From assembly GCA_021787845.1 (NCBI GenBank), contig JAJYLH010000007.1, positions 78,497 to 142,496 of the forward strand: a DNA stretch of 64,000 nt, in the 5' to 3' direction. The stretch is from Myxococcales bacterium (GTDB lineage: Bacteria > Myxococcota > Myxococcia > Myxococcales > JAJYLH01). Position numbers and translations under genes: made by a program. The notes beneath the pieces were generated by a model. The model was not told the DNA's origin. It saw nothing but the letters and a program-made list of their open reading frames with translations, and ran no database searches. Of this stretch, positions 24,313-35,122 are shown piece by piece (the first letter of the stretch is position 1; each line of letters opens with the position of its first letter).

Positions 24313-24834
24313 TCAAGCCTTCCGGCCGGCGCCACCGGACGCGGCGGGAACGCTGGGTGAAAGCGGTGTCGGTAGGCCCGAGCCCGCGGCGGACGGATCG
24401 ACCGGCGGCCGGGCGATGGGCGTGGGCGCCGCCGAAGGCTCGTTCGCTACCGCCGCGGTCGGCGCGGCCGCCGAAGCGTCACCCGCCGCCGAGACGGAGT
24501 CCGACGCCGCGGCGGGCGCGGGCGCGGCAGATTCGGACGCTGGTGGCCCGGCCGCATCGGAAGCGGACGCCGGCAGCCCCGTGTCCTGCGGCAGCGCGGC
24601 GACGGCTCCCGGCGGCCCCACCGGAACGGCCTGCGGCACCGGTCTCGGCCGGGGGGTGGGCTTCTCCTGCATCAGCTCCCGCTCGAACTGTTCGCGCAGG
24701 TCCTCGCTCGCCCGGCGGACTTCGCGCAACGCCTTGCCCAGTGTCTTCGCCGCGTTCGGCAGCTCCTGGGGGCCCAGGAGCAACAGCGCCACGACGAAGA
24801 GGATGATGAGGTCGAACCCGGAGATGCCGAACAT
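24313..24834 (-). CDS. tatB: Sec-independent translocase protein TatB
   Basis: Partner of TatC in signal-peptide recognition. The 173-residue protein opens with the membrane helix FDLIILFVVALLLLGPQELP, containing the family's LGPQ hinge, and an amphipathic helix NAAKTLGKALREVRRASEDL. The remaining 110 residues are low-complexity Ala, Pro and Ser, probably disordered. TatA and TatB are close relatives; the MFGISGFDLI start and length favour TatB. The start has GAGGAG upstream. No tatA is adjacent in the window. Confidence 0.9.
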   Translation of the reverse strand: MFGISGFDLIILFVVALLLLGPQELPNAAKTLGKALREVRRASEDLREQFERELMQEKPTPRPRPVPQAVPVGPPGAVAALPQDTGLPASASDAAGPPASESAAPAPAAASDSVSAAGDASAAAPTAAVANEPSAAPTPIARPPVDPSAAGSGLPTPLSPSVPAASGGAGRKA

Positions 24835-25008
24835 GGCGCTCCTCGCAAAGCGGCCAGAGCCTCGAATATAGCGCCGGCCGCCCGCGGCCTCGGCGTCCGG
24901 TCGAACCTCTCGAACAGCTCGCCCGGGCCGCCCATGCCATCCGGCCCGCGGGGCGCCTCCAGGTTCGTTCGCCCGCGCGAATCGGAGCGGTTAGGCTCCG
25001 CGGCCAGG

Positions 25009-26451
25009 ATGGATGCCGCCCGCGCGATTCTCGACTGGCTCCGAACGCGTTCCAAGGCCGAACGAAGCGCGCTCGCTCGCGCGGCGACTTCGCGGGCACG
25101 TGAGCTGGGGCTCGTCTTCCTTCGTCCGGACGGCGCGTTCGACATCCCGCTCGCGCTGTCGCCGGTCGTGACCTCCGAGGCGGACCTCGCCCGGCGCGCG
25201 CTGGACGCGCACGCGCTCCTGGGCGCGGTCGTGAAGGCGGCACGGCACCTGCTCGACGGCAGCGCTGGCGAAGAGCGCACGGCGGTCGTCTTCCGCCATC
25301 TCGGCCCCCTGGAGCGCTCCTGTCTGGCGAAGGGGCCGGCCGCCGAGGACGTGACCATCGCCCGGGTCGATTGGTTCCTCGATGCCGCGGGCGGGCACCA
25401 CGCGCTCGAGCTGAACGCGACCATCCCGGCGATGCAGACCTACTCCGACGCGGCCCAGCGCGCGTTTCTCTTGACCCTGGGCGAGGCCGCGCGGCTCTCC
25501 CCGGAGACCGTCGAGCGCCTGGTGGCGGCGAACGGCTCGAACCAAGAGGATCTCCGGCGGTCGATCGTCGCGCACGCGGGGCTCGCCGACGACCGGCACC
25601 CGTCGATCGCGCTCGTCCATCGGGAAGGCGACGCCCAGATTCGGGAGCTGGAAGCGCTCGCCCAGGCGTTTCGGGCGGCGGGCCACCGGGCGCGGTGCGC
25701 GACGCCGTCCGAGATCTCGCTCGCGCCCGACCGCACGGCGCGGGTCGGCGGCGAACCGGTCGACCTGCTCTACCGGCACATCTTCGCCCGGCGGATTCCC
25801 GAAGGCTCGCCCCTCGAGGAGATCGCGCTCGGTCGCTCGACGACGCCTCTCTTGAACCCGGTGAACGCGCACCTCGAGGTCAAGGGCGTTCTCGCCGAGC
25901 TCAAGCGGCTCGTCACGGAGCAGGGCGGGAGCGGTCTCGGTCTCACCGAGCTCGAGCGCGAGGTGGTCGAGCGCGTCGTCCCATGGACCAGGCTCTTCGA
26001 ACCCGGGCCCGCCACCGGTCCCGACGGGTCCCGCCACCCGGACCTGGTCGCGCTCGTTCGAGCCGCACCGGCCCGGTTCGTCGTCAAACGCTCCTGGGAC
26101 TACGGCGGCAAGAGCGTCTTCATCGGCCGCGACACCTTCGCTCGGGACGGCGAGAACGGGTGGAATCGCCAGCTCGACTCGGCTCTCGCGCAAGGACCCG
26201 GCGCGTTCGTCGTGCAGGAGCTGATCGAGACCCCGCGCCAGCGCCACCTGATCGTCGCTGCGGAGGGTGAGACCGCTCTCGAGGAGGTCTTCGTCGACGC
26301 CTCCACCTACACCGCGTCGGGCACGAAAGCGGTGCCACAGGGCAGCGTCGCCCGCTTCTCCCGCGGGGGAATCGTCAACATCGTCGGCGGCGGCGGGGTG
26401 GCGCCGCTCGTCCGCGAGCCGGTCGCGCGGGCCATCGCCGAGGCGCTCTGA
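25009..26451 (+). CDS. ATP-grasp-like protein of unknown substrate
   Basis: Predicted cytosolic ligase of 480 residues. Features: VDWFLDAAGGHHALELNATI, NPVNAHLEVKGVLAELKRL, the ATP-binding strand FVVKRSWDYGGKSVFIG with its lysine and glycine loop, VVQELIETPRQRHLIVAAEG and VFVDASTYTASG. The pattern resembles glutathione-synthetase and glutathionylspermidine-type ATP-grasp enzymes, but I cannot name the substrate. It is monocistronic, divergent from tatB, with the start ATG at 25009 chosen because coding character begins there; an upstream in-frame ATG at 24934 is possible. The 174-bp gap before it shows no other feature. Confidence 0.75.
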   Translation: MDAARAILDWLRTRSKAERSALARAATSRARELGLVFLRPDGAFDIPLALSPVVTSEADLARRALDAHALLGAVVKAARHLLDGSAGEERTAVVFRHLGPLERSCLAKGPAAEDVTIARVDWFLDAAGGHHALELNATIPAMQTYSDAAQRAFLLTLGEAARLSPETVERLVAANGSNQEDLRRSIVAHAGLADDRHPSIALVHREGDAQIRELEALAQAFRAAGHRARCATPSEISLAPDRTARVGGEPVDLLYRHIFARRIPEGSPLEEIALGRSTTPLLNPVNAHLEVKGVLAELKRLVTEQGGSGLGLTELEREVVERVVPWTRLFEPGPATGPDGSRHPDLVALVRAAPARFVVKRSWDYGGKSVFIGRDTFARDGENGWNRQLDSALAQGPGAFVVQELIETPRQRHLIVAAEGETALEEVFVDASTYTASGTKAVPQGSVARFSRGGIVNIVGGGGVAPLVREPVARAIAEAL

Positions 26452-26495
26452 CACGACGCGAGCTGGCCGCTCGGCCGGGATGCCGACAAAGAGCG

Positions 26496-27680
26496 TCAGG
26501 GCACGAGCTTGCCGTGCTGGACGAGAGGGGTGCCGTTGACCGTGACGGTGGCGTCCGGGAGCAGGAAGCTCGCCGCGAACGAGGTGTCGTCGTTGGAGCC
26601 GCCGACGCGCTTGTCGTAACCGATGCCGATGGTGACCATCCCCGCCATCTCGCTCGAACGGTAGGTGCTGCCGCGGGGCGGCCGCGAGGCGTCGTTGGTG
26701 CCGACCGCGAAGACGCCGATGATGCCTTTGCTTCCCGAGGCGTCGTCGAAGGCTCGCTGGAAGAGGTCGTACCCCGCTCCGCCGCTCTCCGGGAGCGCTT
26801 TCCCGTCGGTGAAGCGCAGGTGGACCCCTTTGACCAGCGTCCCATCGATCACCGTGTCGCCGACGAGCTCGCCGGTGCCGAAGAGCGTATGGGGCGCGGC
26901 CGCGACCTCGCCGGCGGGCAGCGAAATCTCGTGCGCGCCGGGCCTGGCGAGCGTGTCGGGGTCGAAGAAGCCGTTGTTCACGTACAAGGGGCCGCCCGAG
27001 AGCCGGAGCGACAGGTCGGTCCCGTTCGGCGCGGTGACGCGGATCTGCTTGAGGCCGGCGAGAGCCTTGCGCACGCGGTCGGTCTTGAACTGGATGAGGG
27101 GGGTCTTCACCTCTGCCGCCGCCCACATCGCCCGCTGGAACGCGGCCGGTTCGGCGTGGAAGAGCCGCGCGCTCTCCTCCGACGGGTAGGCCGCGCCCGC
27201 GACCTCGAGGCGCCGCACGTTCGACCGCCAGAAAGTGTCGTCGAGCGCCTTGCGCCCGTCGCGCAGGTGGTCGAGCCGACCGGGAGCGATGCCGGAGAGT
27301 AGACCAGGGTCGAAAGGGCTCGCCAGGTCGATGACCACGGTCGACGTCTGCAAGACCGACTGTCCGCACGGCGGCGCCTGCGCGAGAGCCGACTCCGGGG
27401 CGGCCTGAATCCAGGCCCGGACCGCGTCGGGCGAGACGAAGTCGATGGTCGTGGCCGCGCCCTTCTCCGCCGCCTGGGTAGCGACCTCCTCGGCGAGCGA
27501 GAGCGTCTGGTGCCCGGCCCGAACCAGCACCACATCCTGGCCGCCGACCTGGGCGGCGCTGACGATCTGCCGGGCGAGGGCCGAGTCGGGCCCCGCCGCC
27601 GGCCGCCGGGTCGTCTTGTGGGGCCGAGCGAGAGCGGTAGAGCCGAGCGCAACGAGCAGCAGGGTCGCGGGCAGGCGCAT
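26496..27680 (-). CDS. Exported aminopeptidase T (M29)-like protein, metal site possibly incomplete
   Basis: A 394-residue protein with signal peptide MRLPATLLLVALGSTALARP. The body follows the M29 layout: an N-terminal domain with an early VVLVRAGHQTLSLAEEVATQ segment, then LKQIRVTAPNGTDLSLRLSG, LPAGEVAAAPHTLFGTGELV with the expected glutamate, and a C-terminal IGIGYDKRVGGSNDDTSFAA. The usual histidine ligand segment (HxD near the end) is not obvious, so activity is uncertain. Cytosolic members have no signal peptide; this one should act in the periplasm. It is divergent from the HD phosphodiesterase gene. Confidence 0.72.
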   Translation of the reverse strand: MRLPATLLLVALGSTALARPHKTTRRPAAGPDSALARQIVSAAQVGGQDVVLVRAGHQTLSLAEEVATQAAEKGAATTIDFVSPDAVRAWIQAAPESALAQAPPCGQSVLQTSTVVIDLASPFDPGLLSGIAPGRLDHLRDGRKALDDTFWRSNVRRLEVAGAAYPSEESARLFHAEPAAFQRAMWAAAEVKTPLIQFKTDRVRKALAGLKQIRVTAPNGTDLSLRLSGGPLYVNNGFFDPDTLARPGAHEISLPAGEVAAAPHTLFGTGELVGDTVIDGTLVKGVHLRFTDGKALPESGGAGYDLFQRAFDDASGSKGIIGVFAVGTNDASRPPRGSTYRSSEMAGMVTIGIGYDKRVGGSNDDTSFAASFLLPDATVTVNGTPLVQHGKLVP

Positions 27681-27794
27681 GGCGTTCGCTTCCGTTCCTA
27701 AAAGAGGCCGCGTTCGGGCCGGCGGGGCCTTGGCTTAGCACGCTCGCTCGGGTCGGGTGAGCAACAGGCGGTCCGCGCCGGTTCTCGAGGGGCT

Positions 27795-27823
27795 TTCACG
27801 CCAGCTTCGGTTCTGCCTATCCT
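27795..27823 (+). promoter_or_regulatory. Putative promoter for the 7TM-HD gene
   Basis: TTCACG (27795-27800), 17-nt spacer, TATCCT (27818-27823). The TATCCT box also occurs before the response regulator and the tandem radical SAM gene. Confidence 0.38.
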
Positions 27824-27885
27824 CGGCTTCCAGAAGACGTTCTTTGCGCCGAGGCGGCCGGCCTCGGGGAGAGCCTCACCTGAAG

Positions 27886-30333
27886 GTGCCAACCGACGAG
27901 GCGGCGCCAGCGAAGTCCCCGGGGCGAGGAGCGCTCCGGCGCCTCGGTGCGCGCCTCATCAGCCCGGCGGCGCGCCTCAAGGCCACCGGCGTCGCGGCGT
28001 TGCTCGTGGTCGGTCTGGGAGCGGCAGCGCTCCTGCCCCCATCGTCGGTGGTCGCGGACCTGCCCGGCGACAGCGCCCTCGGGACCCTCGCCACCCGTTC
28101 GATCAAGGCGAGCCGCGACTACCTGATTCCGGACCCGGACGCGACGCAGGGGCTCGAGCAGGCCGCGGTGCGCGCGGTGCGTCCGGTCTACGACTTCGAC
28201 GTCTCGGTCGCCCTGACGGAGGCGGCTCGCATCGCCGACGCCTTTTCGGCGGTGCGCGCCGAGCAGGCCCAGGCGCTCGCGGCCCGGCCCCAGCGCAAGG
28301 CGCGCGGGCACTCGAAGGCGGCGCCGGCGACCGGGGACGACTTGGTCCAGGCGGCGGCGCCCTTCTACGGCGAGTTCCTGAAACGGCTGCAGACGGTGGT
28401 GGACGAGAACGAATACCGGGAGCTGTCGCGCCTGCAATTCGCGCAGCCCATCCAGCGGGCGGCCGAGCTCTTGGTGCGGGGGACGCTGTCGGAAGAGGTC
28501 GCGCCCAGCCGGGAGCTGCTCTTCGCCGACCGCGAGCGCGGCATCACCATCCGGTCGGTCCACGGCACTTCGGCGCGCCCGGAGCGCGAGATCCAGGACG
28601 TCGACCGGATTCCCGACGTCGCCCGCATCCGCCAGGACCTGAACCGCTTCGCCTCGGGGGAGCCCGAAGGGACCTCGACGAGCCGCGTCGGGCAGGTCGC
28701 CCTGGTGCTGCCCGCGGACCTCGACCCGCAGACCAGGAGGGCTGCAGCTCTGCTCGCCGCCCGGGTGGTCACCCCGAACCTCGCCTACAACGCGTCCGAG
28801 ACCGAGGCGCGCAAAGAGGCCGCGGCCGAGGCGGTCAAGCCGGTCGTCCTCCAGATCGCGCGCGGGGAGAAGATCGTCGGGGACGGCGAGCGGATCCAGA
28901 AGCGCGATCTCCTGGTCTTCCACTACCTGCGCGAGCAGGCGCGCGCGCTCGACGACGTGCAGATGCGCACCGGCGCGGCGCTCTTCGCGATGCTCCTCGT
29001 GCTCTTCGCTTTCCGGCTCGCCCGCCGGACGGTGAAGGGCTTTCGGCCCTCCAAGCGGGACCTCGTGTTCCTTTCGGTGGTGCTCCTCGGCAACTTGGGC
29101 CTCGTGCGGGCGGCGCTCGCGGGAACGGAGGCGCTGCGCGACCAGCTCCCGCTCCTGACGAGCGACGCGGCGGTGCTGCTCATCCCCCTGACCGCGGGCG
29201 CGATGCTGGTGCGGATGCTCCGGTCGGGCGAGAGCTCGGTGTTGTTCGCGCTGGTCTTCGCGCCGCTGGTGGCGGTGCAGCTCGGCTCCACCCCGGCGGC
29301 GGCGGTGGCGCTCGTCTCCAGCCTGGCGGCAGCGGACCAGCTCGGCAGACGGGCTGGAGCCCGGGGGCTCTTCGTGGCGGCGCTGCACGCGGCGGTGGCG
29401 GCGGCGCTGGTGGTGGTGGCGCTCGCGTTGTTCGGCGGGCGGCTGCTCTTGCCCGAGACCACCGTGCACGCGGCGGTGGCGGCGGTCGGCGCCGGAGTCC
29501 TCTCGCCTCTGTGCGCGGCGCTGGTGGCGCCGCTGGGCGAGGCGGTGTTCGGCTACGCTTCCGAGGGGCGTCTGGCGCGGCTGGCGAGCTTGAACCAGCC
29601 GGTGCTCAAGGAGTTGATCATCCGGGCGCCGGGGACCTACCACCACAGCCTCCTCGTCGGGGCGCTCGCCGAGGCGGCGGCGCGCAAGGTGGGCGCGAAT
29701 CCGCTCCTGGCCCGGGTGGGCGGCTACTACCACGACCTCGGGAAGGCGAATCAGCCGCTCATGTTCGGGGAGAACCAGAAGCTGGAGAACCGGTTGGAGA
29801 AGCTGATGCCGGAGGCGGCGGCAGCGGCGCTCTTGAGCCACGTGACCGACGGAATCGAGCGGGCGCAAGCGGCGCGCCTCCCGAGAGCGGTGCAGGAGAT
29901 CATCCGGCAGCATCACGGGACCCGGTCGGCCGGCGGCTTCTTCGGGCGGGCGAAGGAGCTCGCCGAGCGGGAAGGCCGCCTTCCTCCGCCGGAAGCGCTC
30001 TTCCACTATCCCGGCCCGAAGCCGCGGTCCCGGGAGGCGGCGGTGGTGATGCTGGCCGACTCGGTCGAGGCCGCGTCGCGCGGGATGCTCGACCCGGCGT
30101 CGGAGAAGCTCGCGGCGCTCGTACCGAAGGTGGTGGAGCCGATCGTGATCGACGGGCAGCTCGACGAGTGCGACCTGTCGCTGGCGGAAGTCCGGCAGAT
30201 CATCGCGGCGTTGCAGCAGACGCTGATCGAGGTCCACGGGCTGACCCGGGTGGAGCCGTTGGGGTCGAGGCTCGCGTCGCCGCCGCCGGCCGAACCGCGC
30301 AACGAGCCTCGCGCGGGCGTCAAGGTGCTCTAG
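27886..30333 (+). CDS. 7TM-HD family phosphodiesterase (PgpH-like)
   Basis: Membrane protein of about 815 residues that, in Listeria PgpH, degrades the second messenger c-di-AMP. Layout: one membrane helix (VAALLVVGLGAAALLP), a large external 7TMR-HDED domain, a block of about six further helices (for example LFAMLLVLFAFRLARR and LFVAALHAAVAAALVVVAL), and a cytosolic HD domain with TYHHSLLVGALAEAAARKVG, YYHDLGKANQP, HVTDGIERAQAARLP and MLADSVEAASRGML. The HD metal ligands are present. No diadenylate cyclase is in the window. The GTG at 27886 is a likely start; an open frame extends up to 27757. The product probably works alone here. Confidence 0.9.
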   Translation: MPTDEAAPAKSPGRGALRRLGARLISPAARLKATGVAALLVVGLGAAALLPPSSVVADLPGDSALGTLATRSIKASRDYLIPDPDATQGLEQAAVRAVRPVYDFDVSVALTEAARIADAFSAVRAEQAQALAARPQRKARGHSKAAPATGDDLVQAAAPFYGEFLKRLQTVVDENEYRELSRLQFAQPIQRAAELLVRGTLSEEVAPSRELLFADRERGITIRSVHGTSARPEREIQDVDRIPDVARIRQDLNRFASGEPEGTSTSRVGQVALVLPADLDPQTRRAAALLAARVVTPNLAYNASETEARKEAAAEAVKPVVLQIARGEKIVGDGERIQKRDLLVFHYLREQARALDDVQMRTGAALFAMLLVLFAFRLARRTVKGFRPSKRDLVFLSVVLLGNLGLVRAALAGTEALRDQLPLLTSDAAVLLIPLTAGAMLVRMLRSGESSVLFALVFAPLVAVQLGSTPAAAVALVSSLAAADQLGRRAGARGLFVAALHAAVAAALVVVALALFGGRLLLPETTVHAAVAAVGAGVLSPLCAALVAPLGEAVFGYASEGRLARLASLNQPVLKELIIRAPGTYHHSLLVGALAEAAARKVGANPLLARVGGYYHDLGKANQPLMFGENQKLENRLEKLMPEAAAAALLSHVTDGIERAQAARLPRAVQEIIRQHHGTRSAGGFFGRAKELAEREGRLPPPEALFHYPGPKPRSREAAVVMLADSVEAASRGMLDPASEKLAALVPKVVEPIVIDGQLDECDLSLAEVRQIIAALQQTLIEVHGLTRVEPLGSRLASPPPAEPRNEPRAGVKVL

Positions 30334-30413
30334 CGCGGTTGCTCTTCTTTCGGCTCTTCGTCCACGCACGTGCGGGCAGTATCTGAAGCGGGGAGCCTCG
30401 AAGAGGCGGCGAT

Positions 30414-31592
30414 TCACAGCCAGCCGTGGACGGTGTCGGCGCCGCCGGGGACCTCGGCGCCGGGGCGGCCGACGACGATCGTCCGCCGCGGCACCGCCTG
30501 GTGCGCGAGCTTCCTGAGCCGCAGCGCTCTCGCCAAGTCGTTGGGCTCCAGGATACCGACAACGTCGCCGCCCTCCAGCACCGGGGCCTCGGAGGTGTCG
30601 CGCTCGGCCATCGCCTCCAGAGCGTCGGTCAACAGCTCCTCCGCCTGGAGCCGCGGGACGTTCCGCTGGGTGATCGCGGAAATCGGCGTGCGGTCGCGCT
30701 CCAGGGGTCGCAGCGCCTCCAGATGGTGCAGCGCCACGACGCCCACGAGCCGCCCGCCCTCGACCACCGGGAGCGCCGTCTGGTGCGACTCGGCGAGCCG
30801 CCAAGCCGCATGGGTCGCGGGCAGCCATCCGTCCACCACCTCGCGCGAGGGCGTCATCACGTCGCGGACCTTGACGCCGGAAAGCTGGTCTTCCTGCACC
30901 GCCTGGTTCTTCTCCGCCGCCGCCCCGGCCCAGATGAACACGCCGATGAGCGCGAGAATCAGGTTTCCGCCGACCAGGCCGACCGCGACGAAGAGCCCGG
31001 AGAAGACCATTCCCGCGCCGGCCGCCCAGCGCGTCGCGCGCACCCGGGTCATCCTGGTGGACAGGAGCGCTCTCAAGACCCGTCCGCCGTCCATCGGGAA
31101 CGCCGGCAGGAGGTTGAAGACGGCCAGGATCAGGTTCATCTCGCCGAGGTAGAACAACCCGAAGCGCACGTCGGCCGGCGCGCCGCCCAGGCGGTAGGCG
31201 CCCAGGCCCGCGACGCCGATGGCGAGCGACACGAGCGGCCCCAGCGCGGCGATCAGCGCTTCCTGGGACGGCTTCTTCGGCAGGCCCTTGAGCTCGGAGA
31301 CTCCGCCCAAGAGCATCAGGGTGATCGACGCGACCTTGCCGCCGTAGCGCAGCGCCAACAGCGAGTGGCCGAGCTCGTGCGCGAGCACGCACGCGAACAG
31401 GAGCACCGCGAGCGCGATGCCCCACACGTAGGGCGGCAGCACGATCGCCTGGGGGGAGACCCCGGCGGCCTTCGCGACCGGCCCGAACTGCGCGGCCATC
31501 AGGTACGCGAGGTAGGGGACGATGAGCAAGAGCGTCCAGTGCGCTTTGATCGGGATGCCGCGAACGCGCGCGAGCGTCAAGGAACCGCGCAT
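30414..31592 (-). CDS. Site-2 protease family metalloprotease with two CBS domains
   Basis: Intramembrane zinc protease of 392 residues that cleaves within membrane segments, often in regulated release of transcription factors. The catalytic HELGH lies in helix VLLFACVLAHELGHSLLALR, the third ligand in NLLPAFPMDGGRVLRALLS. Six or so helices precede a pair of CBS domains (DVMTPSREVVDGWLPATHAA; ITQRNVPRLQAEELLTDALE), which usually sense adenine nucleotides. Start ATG at 31592. It is convergent with the PgpH-like gene and divergent from the response regulator. Confidence 0.93.
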   Translation of the reverse strand: MRGSLTLARVRGIPIKAHWTLLLIVPYLAYLMAAQFGPVAKAAGVSPQAIVLPPYVWGIALAVLLFACVLAHELGHSLLALRYGGKVASITLMLLGGVSELKGLPKKPSQEALIAALGPLVSLAIGVAGLGAYRLGGAPADVRFGLFYLGEMNLILAVFNLLPAFPMDGGRVLRALLSTRMTRVRATRWAAGAGMVFSGLFVAVGLVGGNLILALIGVFIWAGAAAEKNQAVQEDQLSGVKVRDVMTPSREVVDGWLPATHAAWRLAESHQTALPVVEGGRLVGVVALHHLEALRPLERDRTPISAITQRNVPRLQAEELLTDALEAMAERDTSEAPVLEGGDVVGILEPNDLARALRLRKLAHQAVPRRTIVVGRPGAEVPGGADTVHGWL

Positions 31593-31668
31593 GCTGTAAA
31601 GCTAGGAGCCATGTGGCGAGTTGGCGCCGGCGGCCGGGATCGAGCGGCATTCCCCTCGAGCGGGCGCC

Positions 31669-31697
31669 TCGACACGGCCGGGCCGCCTGCCTATCCT
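31669..31697 (+). promoter_or_regulatory. Putative promoter for the single-domain response regulator
   Basis: TCGACA (31669-31674), 17-nt spacer, TATCCT (31692-31697), 46 bp before the TTG start. Confidence 0.42.
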
Positions 31698-31743
31698 TGG
31701 CTTCGAACGAGACTCGTCCGCTGGCCGACGGGAGCTTTGGCGC

Positions 31744-32130
31744 TTGCGCCCCTACATCCTCATCGTGGATGACGACACGGACCTGCTCGAGGCGCTGGAG
31801 CTGGAGTTGGAGGACCACGGCTACGCGGTGAAGACGGCGACCAACGGGCTGGAAGCGCTGGAACGGGTCCGGGAAGCGCTGCCGATGCTGATCATCGCGG
31901 ACCTGGCGATGCCGGTGATGAACGGCCGCAAGATGCTCCAGATCCTCCGGCGGGACGCCGAGGCGAAGGCGGTGCCGGTGCTCATCCTCTCGGCGTTCGG
32001 CTACGAGTGGGAGGCCGAGCTGATGGGCGCGCAGGGGTACATCCGCAAACCCGTCTCGGCCGCGCAGCTCGAGCGGGAGATCGCTCAGGTGCTGACCGGC
32101 GCCCCGAAGAAGGCCGCGCTGCTCAACTAG
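31744..32130 (+). CDS. Single-domain response regulator (CheY-like)
   Basis: A 128-residue receiver domain with no output domain. Acidic residues D9-D11 (YILIVDDDTDLLEAL), phospho-acceptor D53 in LIIADLAMPVMNGRKM, a serine switch residue in VLILSAFGYEWEAE and the lysine in GYIRKPVS are all present. The start is TTG at 31744, with GGGAG about eight bases upstream; the frame upstream has no receiver similarity. It has no adjacent kinase, so it is an orphan, perhaps a phosphorelay intermediate. Confidence 0.88.
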   Translation: MRPYILIVDDDTDLLEALELELEDHGYAVKTATNGLEALERVREALPMLIIADLAMPVMNGRKMLQILRRDAEAKAVPVLILSAFGYEWEAELMGAQGYIRKPVSAAQLEREIAQVLTGAPKKAALLN

Positions 32131-32682
32131 CCAGGCGAGAGCGCTCCAGTTCGCCGGCTGCCCCGCCGCTTAGGTGCTGGACACATTCAATTTGAGCATG
32201 TTCGGGCGCCGTCGCGTTCCCGCTCATCCTGATCCACCAAGCCACGAAATCTTCGCGCCGCGCGCAAATACTCGACCCCGCGGCAAGACGTGATGGCATG
32301 GGCGTCCTCGCAGCGTCCTCGCCCGTGAAGCCCAGCCGAACCCACCGACATGGCAGGTTCCCGAGCTCTCACGGGCGAGGACGCCCGTGCCACTATCCGC
32401 GATCAGCTTCAAGATCGAGCTCGGGTTGTAGGCGATAGCCCGCGCCATGCGCAGTCGACGGATGGGCGGGAACGCCCGGGATCGCTCGCCCTTCGACAGG
32501 GTTCATCCTGAGCTTGCCGAAGGGCTCAGGGTGAGCGGTCCAGGACACCACGATTGGTCAACATCTCGATGCCGGTGGCCGAGCGGTCCCGCGGGCATAT
32601 CGAGGAGAACGGCACGAGCCGCCCCCCATCGGCTCTGGAAGCGGCTCGTCCCGATTCATCGCTCGCTCGACCGACGGCTGGC
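32131..32682. repeat. Intergenic region with two dispersed inverted-repeat families
   Basis: No gene in about 550 bp. It holds a 16-bp perfect inverted repeat, GCGTCCTCGCCCGTGA (32313-32328) and its complement (32369-32384), continuing into GGGCGTCC/CCCGTGCCAC-like sequence. At 32490-32548 is the CCCTTCGACAGG / GGCTCAGGGTGAGCGG element. Relatives of both lie together at 53911-54216. The separated locations suggest mobile or amplifying repeats. Confidence 0.7.
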
Positions 32683-33132
32683 CTAAGCGCTCTCCTCGGT
32701 CTTCTCTTCCGCCTTCGCCTCGGCGCCGGCCTTCTCCGCCTTCTTCTCGCCCTCCGCCGGCGCTTCTGCCTTCCCGCTCTTCTCCACCAGCTCGAGCAGG
32801 CCCATGTCGGCGTTGTCGCCGTGGCGGAAGCCCAGCTTGAGGATGCGCGTGTACCCGCCCGGCCGGTGCTCGAAACGCGGGCGCAGCTCGTCGAACACCT
32901 TCTTCACCAGCGTCTCGTTCTTCAACACCTTGAACGCCTGCCGCCGGGCATGCAGCGTGTTCTTCTTCCCGAGCGTGATCACCTTCTCCGCGAGCCGGCG
33001 CGCTTCCTTCGCCTTCGGCACCGTGGTCGTAATCCGCTCGTGCTCGATCAGCGAGGCGACCATGTTCCCCAGCATCGCCAGCCGGTGCGGGGTCGAACGG
33101 CCGAGCTTGCGGCCCTGGTTGTTGTGGCGCAT
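32683..33132 (-). CDS. rplQ: 50S ribosomal protein L17
   Basis: Large-subunit protein lining the exit-tunnel region. The conserved first 117 residues begin [20 protein letters not shown] and include [19 protein letters not shown] and [21 protein letters not shown] 30-residue Glu/Lys/Ala tail (149 in all) is a common deltaproteobacterial extension. Last gene of the alpha operon. Confidence 0.98.
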   Translation of the reverse strand: MRHNNQGRKLGRSTPHRLAMLGNMVASLIEHERITTTVPKAKEARRLAEKVITLGKKNTLHARRQAFKVLKNETLVKKVFDELRPRFEHRPGGYTRILKLGFRHGDNADMGLLELVEKSGKAEAPAEGEKKAEKAGAEAKAEEKTEESA

Positions 33133-33175
33133 CGACAGCTCTCCTTCATCAGGCCAAGAACGCTTGGCCCCTTCG

Positions 33176-34180
<1,005 letters not shown>

Positions 34181-34349
34181 CGCTTCCTTCCTCGCGCCGC
34201 CCATCTCCACGCCGAAAGCCGAGCCGGCGGGCACCATCGGGTCGGACGCCTGGTGAGAGGTTCCGCGGGGGGTCGGCTCCGCCGCGGCCGAGCATGACGG
34301 CTGCTGGCCGGCAGGAACGCACCCGCCAGTCAGGACCGCAGAAAGAGGG

Positions 34350-34976
34350 CTACTTCGAGTAGAGCTCGACGATGAGCTGCTCCGCGATCGGCATCGTGAT
34401 GTCCTCGCGGGCGGGCTCGGCCTTCACCCTGGCGGTGAACGCCTTCTTGTCCAGCTCGATCCACGGCACCAGTCCCCGCCGCTCGATCGCCTCCAGGGCC
34501 TCGTTGATACGCACGATGCGGCGGCTCTTCTCGCGGACCTCGATGACGTCGCCCGGCCGCACCTGGTAGGAGGGGATGTTGACCTTGCGGCCGTTGACCT
34601 GGAAGTGGCCGTGGCGCACGAGCTGCCGCGCCTCGTTGCGGGTGTCGGCGAAACCCGCGCGGAAGGCGACGTTGTCCAGCCGCTGCTCCAGGAACTTGAG
34701 CAGGTTCTCGCCGGTCTTGCCCTTCTTCGACGAAGCCCGCCGGTAGTAGCCGGCGAACTGGGCCTCAAGGAGGCCGTAGAGCCGCTTGACCTTCTGCTTC
34801 TCCCGGAGCTGCACGCCGTACTCGGAGAACTTGGTCCGGCCCTGGCCGTGCTGGCCGGGCGGGTACGGCCGCCGCTCGATGGCGCACTTGTCGGTGTGAC
34901 AGCGGTCGCCCTTCAGGTACATCTTCAGGTTCTCGCGCCGGCAGATGCGGCACGCCGAGCCGTTGTAACGAGCCAT
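34350..34976 (-). CDS. rpsD: 30S ribosomal protein S4, zinc-binding form
   Basis: Primary 16S rRNA-binding protein and assembly initiator; also an antiterminator and repressor of its operon in E. coli. 208 residues. Four cysteines near the N-terminus ([18 protein letters not shown] and KC) form the C+ zinc site. The S4 RNA-binding domain reads [20 protein letters not shown] and [20 protein letters not shown]. The ATG at 34976 is chosen over an earlier in-frame start that lacks similarity. Confidence 0.98.
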   Translation of the reverse strand: MARYNGSACRICRRENLKMYLKGDRCHTDKCAIERRPYPPGQHGQGRTKFSEYGVQLREKQKVKRLYGLLEAQFAGYYRRASSKKGKTGENLLKFLEQRLDNVAFRAGFADTRNEARQLVRHGHFQVNGRKVNIPSYQVRPGDVIEVREKSRRIVRINEALEAIERRGLVPWIELDKKAFTARVKAEPAREDITMPIAEQLIVELYSK

Positions 34977-35122
34977 CCTTCGAGCTCCTTCGGGACGACG
35001 CCGTCCAATGGGGAGCGGGAGCCCTTCCATCGGGCGCTACCGCATCCGGTCAGGCCGCGAGCGATGCCTCCCGATCCGGCCGGCCCGCGGCACACGCGCC
35101 GGATCGACACCTCGCCCTTTCG

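Noticed and set aside
27817..31818. 1,333-codon open frame on the minus strand
   Set aside because: Runs opposite the 7TM-HD gene and out of frame with the protease gene. It has no recognisable domain.
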